From IMG/VR virus record IMGVR_UViG_3300042923_000607, positions 1 through 64,000 of that record: a stretch of 64,000 nucleotides of DNA. One strand, 5' to 3'. The stretch comes from a virus. How positions within the stretch are numbered: position 1 is the first letter of the stretch; every line of letters begins with the position of its first letter. Shown here piece after piece: positions 60,517 through 64,000 of this stretch. The position numbers were made by a program, and so were the translations under genes. Under the pieces are notes generated by a model, which worked only from the letters and a program-made list of their open reading frames with translations, ran no database searches and had not been told where the DNA came from.

Positions 60517-60990
60517 ATGGCTAAGAAAAGAACAAGGTCAAAATTTCATGTAGATATTACATCTAAAGGTATAGAAAAACGTACATATGAGGGAGAAACT
60601 TATGACAGTTTAACGGAAATGAGATTCCTTCAAGAGTGGATTCTGCCAAAAATGGAAAGCGGAGAAATAGAAAAATGGGAAAGACAAATACCCTTTATTC
60701 TGCAAGAGGGATTCACAAGAAAAAATGGCAGCAAGGTTTTGCCTATAAAATATATAAGCGACTTCATTGTTTATTGGACTGATGGTACCCGTACTATTTT
60801 TGATGTTAAAGGTCAGCCGGATAATTTAAGCAAAACAAAAAGAAAAATTTTCTGGAAGAAATATCCTGACGAAGAATATGTGTGGATGTGTAGAAATATA
60901 AAATTTGGAGATGAGAGTCACTGGTTGACATACGAAGAGTTGGAGCAGAAAAGGAAAATGGAAAAGAAAAACAAGACCTCAAATAAGTAG
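60517..60990 (+). CDS. DUF1064-type PD-(D/E)XK nuclease, 157 aa
   Basis: Fits phage DUF1064 endonucleases: an acidic residue in YDSLTEMRF, IKYISDFIVYW (D) and TIFDVKGQ (D-x-K) spaced as in PD-(D/E)XK enzymes. Probably resolves branched DNA before packaging. The stop codon is inside the next terminator. Confidence 0.75.
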   Translation: MAKKRTRSKFHVDITSKGIEKRTYEGETYDSLTEMRFLQEWILPKMESGEIEKWERQIPFILQEGFTRKNGSKVLPIKYISDFIVYWTDGTRTIFDVKGQPDNLSKTKRKIFWKKYPDEEYVWMCRNIKFGDESHWLTYEELEQKRKMEKKNKTSNK

Positions 60991-60999
60991 GTCTTTTAT
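60973..60999 (+). terminator. Rho-independent-type terminator
   Basis: AAGACCT/AGGTCTT perfect 7-bp stem, 9-base loop, then TTTATTT. Confidence 0.7.
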
Positions 61000-61022
61000 T
61001 TAATCTAAAATGGAGGATTAGA

Positions 61023-61592
61023 ATGAAAACATCAAACAACATTGAATTAAAAGATAAAGTATCTTTAGATGACAAGATTAAAATTATTAATACGGTAGTT
61101 AATTCATGCTTTTTAAATGGAGAATATACTCCTTATTATAAGGATTATACCTTAAAAATGTGTTTTGGATTATATGTTTTAAGTGGAATAGAATTTGAAG
61201 AAAACGAAGATATTGCAGAATTAATAGAGGAAAAAAATGAACTATCTGAACTATGGAGAATGTGGAAAGACGATAGTTTTAGCTGGGAACTAACTCAAGA
61301 CATCGATGACATTGTAGACTACAAAAAGAAACAATTGTTGAATGAAAACAATGAGATTAATAAATATTTGATTGACTTATTAAGGGAACAAGTTGAAACA
61401 GTAAAATTACAGAAAAAGGTTCTTGAGCAGGCCGATAAAATTAATGGTCAGTATTCAAAGGAAGACATCATGAGAATAACTGAGGCTTCTGAGAAATTAT
61501 CAGATAAATTAAAAGATATTGACGTTCAGAAAGGCTTAGTTCAAAGCATAAAGAAACCAACCGACCACAAAAGAGCTCAGAGGGCAAAGTAA
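61023..61592 (+). CDS. Tail assembly chaperone-position protein, 189 aa
   Basis: ATG 61023 after GGAGGATTAGA. N-terminal alpha/beta domain, acidic middle, basic coiled-coil end. In the usual place of tail assembly chaperones upstream of the tape measure; no frameshift extension seen. Confidence 0.55.
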   Translation: MKTSNNIELKDKVSLDDKIKIINTVVNSCFLNGEYTPYYKDYTLKMCFGLYVLSGIEFEENEDIAELIEEKNELSELWRMWKDDSFSWELTQDIDDIVDYKKKQLLNENNEINKYLIDLLREQVETVKLQKKVLEQADKINGQYSKEDIMRITEASEKLSDKLKDIDVQKGLVQSIKKPTDHKRAQRAK

Positions 61593-62026
61593 TGACTACA
61601 TATGGTAGAAACGCGAAAGACTTAGAAAAATACTTAAAGAATCTTGCGAAACAGGTTTGTGACTATGCTAGCAATGTTGTATATGAAGCGATTAATTACT
61701 ATTTGAACCAATACTATTTAGAATTTGATCCCGTGTCATATCGTAGAACGGAACAATTATTAAGAAGTGCTTTTAAGACTAAATCTGTTTGGTCAGGAAG
61801 TGCATGGACTGCTGAAGTCGGTATTGATTATGAGTCTTTGGATTACAACGAAGCGACTGGTTACGATGTAATTTCCTATGCGAATCAAGGGTTGCATGGG
61901 GGTATAGACGTTGGTTCTGACACTCATGTATATGATGATGCAATTAATAAAACAATCAGAAATGGACAATTGATTGAAGATATTATTAAATACATTCAAG
62001 ATAAGGGTATAAGGGTAACAAGATAA
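61592..62026 (+). CDS. Tail-region protein, 144 aa
   Basis: ATG 61592 overlaps the preceding stop. Tyr/Asn/Asp-rich, beginning LEKYLKNLAKQVCDYASN, with GGIDVGSDTHVYDD near the C-terminus. Similar in layout to minor tail or connector proteins. It converges with the XRE gene at 62037. Confidence 0.55.
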   Translation: MTTYGRNAKDLEKYLKNLAKQVCDYASNVVYEAINYYLNQYYLEFDPVSYRRTEQLLRSAFKTKSVWSGSAWTAEVGIDYESLDYNEATGYDVISYANQGLHGGIDVGSDTHVYDDAINKTIRNGQLIEDIIKYIQDKGIRVTR

Positions 62027-62036
62027 AAGCAGTATT

Positions 62037-62258
62037 TTATATTGAATAATCCTCATTACTCTCCTCTTCTATTATCAACAACTCTTCAACTCCACAATTC
62101 AATATCTTGCATAATTTTTCTAGTATGTCAAATCTAATACTTTGAGTTTTCCCGTTACATAAATTATGTAAGTTTTTATATGTGCAACCAGCCCCTTTCG
62201 CTACTATTGCCATATTAAGATTTTCTTCTTGAATTTTGTTTGCTATATTAATTATCAT
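62037..62258 (-). CDS. XRE-family repressor on the opposite strand, 73 aa
   Basis: Helix-turn-helix of the XRE type (NIANKIQEENLNMAIVAKGA, then YKNLHNLCNGKTQSIRFDI). ATG 62258 after GGGGG; a longer in-frame start has none. The only minus-strand gene in the right arm, divergent from the gene at 62603 with a perfect palindrome between them. Likely represses that gene and itself. Confidence 0.8.
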   Translation of the reverse strand: MIINIANKIQEENLNMAIVAKGAGCTYKNLHNLCNGKTQSIRFDILEKLCKILNCGVEELLIIEEESNEDYSI

Positions 62259-62366
62259 GTTTGAATTGCCCCCACAAAGAATATACCATAACTTACCATA
62301 TTTGTCAATTTTTATGTAATATTTATTACCTAGCAAATAACTCGGAATTGTATCATATAGAAAAAC

Positions 62367-62390
62367 AATTATGTCGATATCGACATAATT
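62367..62390. promoter_or_regulatory. Perfect 24-bp palindromic operator
   Basis: Half-site AATTATGTCGAT followed by its exact reverse complement, three bases before the -35 of the rightward promoter. Expected operator of the 62258 XRE protein. No clear minus-strand promoter was found nearby. Confidence 0.7.
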
Positions 62391-62393
62391 ATA

Positions 62394-62422
62394 TTGACAA
62401 TTTATAGGGACTATAGTATGAT
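62394..62422 (+). promoter_or_regulatory. Promoter of the cassette gene
   Basis: TTGACA (62394-62399), spacer 17, TATGAT (62417-62422). Feeds a 180-base leader before the gene at 62603; nothing else was recognised in that leader. Confidence 0.72.
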
Positions 62423-62602
62423 ATTCCTAAGGAAAAAATAGGGGGGAGGATTGCACATAATGTACATGATTATTTTGTAAACAATACACTATAAAACAAG
62501 TTTAATTAAATCTTAATCTTTGCAATATTGACATTTATTGGAACAAGACCTATAATAAAAATTGTTAAAATTAAACAATTCACCCGATTGCGAGGAGGGG
62601 TT

Positions 62603-62932
62603 ATTACGGAAAATGAAAGAATTGGTTTTGACGAGCTAGAAGAAGATTTATTAATGTTAATTTTTTATCACGGCAAAGAAAAATTTAGGATCACTGAGGA
62701 CTTGGTGAATACAGTTACATACACCGTAGAAGGCATTGGATTTGAACAAGAAGATGATGAAGTCGTCGTAGGAAGCGATATGTATGATTATATGATATTA
62801 AAAAATACATTTTTGTCATGTTTCAATTTAATTCAAATTGTATGTATAACTCGTTATCGAGATGAAAATAGATTACCATGTTGCTATGAGTTACATGTGA
62901 CAGAAGGGCATGTATCGATTGAAGTTCTATAA
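62603..62932 (+). CDS. Acidic hypothetical protein of the XRE cassette, 109 aa
   Basis: Acidic alpha/beta protein (TENERIGFDELEEDLLM, GFEQEDDEVVVGSD), then a Cys/Tyr-containing end. The GAGGAGG site suits ATT 62603 or ACG 62606; a TTG at 62528 has no site and adds residues that look random. Expressed from its own repressor-controlled promoter and closed by two terminators: a lysogeny-type accessory gene. Function unknown. Confidence 0.55.
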   Translation: MTENERIGFDELEEDLLMLIFYHGKEKFRITEDLVNTVTYTVEGIGFEQEDDEVVVGSDMYDYMILKNTFLSCFNLIQIVCITRYRDENRLPCCYELHVTEGHVSIEVL

Positions 62933-62951
62933 AAAATAAATAATAAAATTT

Positions 62952-62988
62952 AAAGAGCTATTTAGTGAAAACTATTTGGCTCTTTTTT
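62952..62988 (+). terminator. Terminator 1 of the cassette
   Basis: AAAGAGC/GCTCTTT stem with inner TAGT-GAAA-ACTA hairpin, then T run. Confidence 0.8.
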
Positions 62989-63004
62989 AATGAAGAAAAA
63001 TATC

Positions 63005-63029
63005 ACACTCCTTTCAGGGGTGTTTTTTT
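63005..63029 (+). terminator. Terminator 2 of the cassette
   Basis: ACACTCC/GGGGTGT stem (one G-U pair), 5-base loop, seven T. Confidence 0.8.
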
Positions 63030-63075
63030 ATGTGAAAAATAACCCGTGAGTTAGAAAGGATGGTGTTACTTATAG

Positions 63076-64000
63076 ATGGATGATTTTAAAACCCTGTTGA
63101 GCGTTGCCTATAGTATAAAGCAAGCTCAGACTGAAACAAATAAAGTAATAAAAGAGGTACAAAAAAACGCTAAAATACAGCTTGACTTGGATATTACAGA
63201 TAAGGAAGCCAAGAAAGTAATAAATGAAACAAGAAAAGATTATCAGAATTGGTGGAAAACTGCTTTATCTCAGGAGTCTAATTTGCAAAAGCAAAAAGAT
63301 AACTTTAATAAAAAAAATCTTTCGGCTATAGATTTAGAGATAAAAAAAAGAAAAGAACAGTCCACACAGTTTAGCAATCAAATAAAATCACAGATGTTGG
63401 AAGCTCAAAAACTTGCTAAAGCTCAACAATCGGCAATCTCCCTAAGCCAAGACAGAGATACTCTTAAAAACAGAATAAACTCTTATGTTAAAAATAATCC
63501 AGCTTTAAAGGAAATGTCTTCTGATTTTATTAAACTAAGAGATTCGGTTGAAGGATTAGATAAAGTGGGATTATCTTCTGCTAATAAAGAATTTAGATTA
63601 CTACAGTCTTCTGCTGAATCTTTAGGGAAAACCGGAGATACTTATTTCAGTAAATTAGGAAAGAATGTTCAACAGTTTGTTGGTTTCTTGGGTTCCGCTA
63701 CGGTAGTAATGACAGGAGTTAATGCTATTCGTAATATGATTACCGAGGTTTATAATTTAGACCAAGCCTTGGTTGATTTGCAAATGGCTACTGGATACAC
63801 TCACGAACAAGCAAAAGAACTTCTCAGCACATATATTGATTTAGGAAAACAAATGGGTGCTACTGCAACTGAGGTTGCTGCCGCTGCCGGTGACTATCTT
63901 AGACAAGGTATGACAATAGCTGAAACAAACAAGTTAATAAAGGACTCCCTAGTACTTGCAAAGTTGGGCAATATTGATACGGCACAAGCAACTACTTACT
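63076..64000 (+). CDS. Tape measure protein, N-terminal part, cut by the window
   Basis: ATG 63076 opens a frame running off the right edge (308 codons visible). Long helical, Lys/Gln/Ser-rich coiled coil, then a hydrophobic segment (FVGFLGSATVVMTGVNAIRN). ALVDLQMATGYTHEQAKELL and ATEVAAAAGDYLRQGM are typical of the conserved TMP N-terminal region. Sets tail length in siphoviruses. Confidence 0.88.
   Translation, partial: MDDFKTLLSVAYSIKQAQTETNKVIKEVQKNAKIQLDLDITDKEAKKVINETRKDYQNWWKTALSQESNLQKQKDNFNKKNLSAIDLEIKKRKEQSTQFSNQIKSQMLEAQKLAKAQQSAISLSQDRDTLKNRINSYVKNNPALKEMSSDFIKLRDSVEGLDKVGLSSANKEFRLLQSSAESLGKTGDTYFSKLGKNVQQFVGFLGSATVVMTGVNAIRNMITEVYNLDQALVDLQMATGYTHEQAKELLSTYIDLGKQMGATATEVAAAAGDYLRQGMTIAETNKLIKDSLVLAKLGNIDTAQATTY

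Noticed and set aside
62528-62602. N-terminal extension of the cassette gene from TTG 62528
   Set aside because: No ribosome site at 62528, while GAGGAGG at 62592 points to a later start; the added residues look random.

Overview
This AT-rich window carries most of a temperate, long-tailed (siphovirus-type) phage or prophage of a Clostridia host, probably Lachnospiraceae-like. The support is low GC, strong Firmicutes ribosome-binding sites, sigma-A type promoters (TTGACA-N17-TATAAT), a tyrosine integrase, XRE repressors, terminase, portal, capsid, tail-tube and tape-measure genes. The logic resembles Bacillus phage SPbeta: an integrase-fold protein like the MrpR/YopR master repressor beside a YopQ-sized partner, a phage-encoded double-psi beta-barrel RNA polymerase (YonO type), and a short DNA box repeated in front of many promoters. 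The SPbeta comparison is inference from protein size, motifs and gene order.

Layout. Positions 1-35450 are transcribed leftward. From left to right this arm holds a replication and recombination block (ERCC4 nuclease, family B DNA polymerase, primase-helicase, RecB/Cas4-like nuclease, SSB, DUF1071 annealing protein; 0.7-7.8 kb). Next come small accessory genes with a DUF3307 membrane protein and an Rnl5-type RNA ligase (8-12.9 kb), then an operon of one radical SAM/SPASM enzyme and four proteins sharing an N-terminal VTNSSSSS tag (13.0-15.8 kb). After these come many zinc-ribbon and membrane microproteins, a Rha-type antirepressor, the MrpR-like pair, a MazF/PemK toxin, a short DUF262 protein, the integrase and an HNH endonuclease (16-31 kb). 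The arm ends in tiny early genes and an XRE repressor (31-35.4 kb). A complete hammerhead ribozyme lies between two of these genes on the minus strand (31685-31741).

Positions 35.4-36.74 kb form a gene-free divergent control region with promoters, palindromes and repeats. The right arm (36.7-64 kb) runs rightward: a possibly frameshifted microgene, an SF2 helicase, a 130-aa protein and the phage RNA polymerase, a 0.7-kb hairpin-rich non-coding stretch, a beta-CASP RNA nuclease and a calcineurin-like phosphoesterase. It then continues with the morphogenesis genes: a zinc-finger protein in the small-terminase position, TerL, portal, protease/scaffold, decoration protein, major capsid, connectors, tail tube, endonucleases, tail-assembly genes and the beginning of the tape measure. 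A small XRE repressor cassette with its own operator, promoter and double terminator interrupts the tail genes at 62.0-63.0 kb.

Working model (inference): in the lysogen an integrase-fold repressor and XRE proteins hold the box-bearing promoters silent. On induction host RNA polymerase reads the left arm and, from 36545-36573, the helicase and phage RNA polymerase operon. The phage polymerase then transcribes the structural genes, with the RNA nuclease acting on the transcripts. An unexpected theme is initiation at AUU or AUA codons in at least seven genes, including the helicase and the radical SAM enzyme. A start search limited to ATG/GTG/TTG truncates or misframes these genes.
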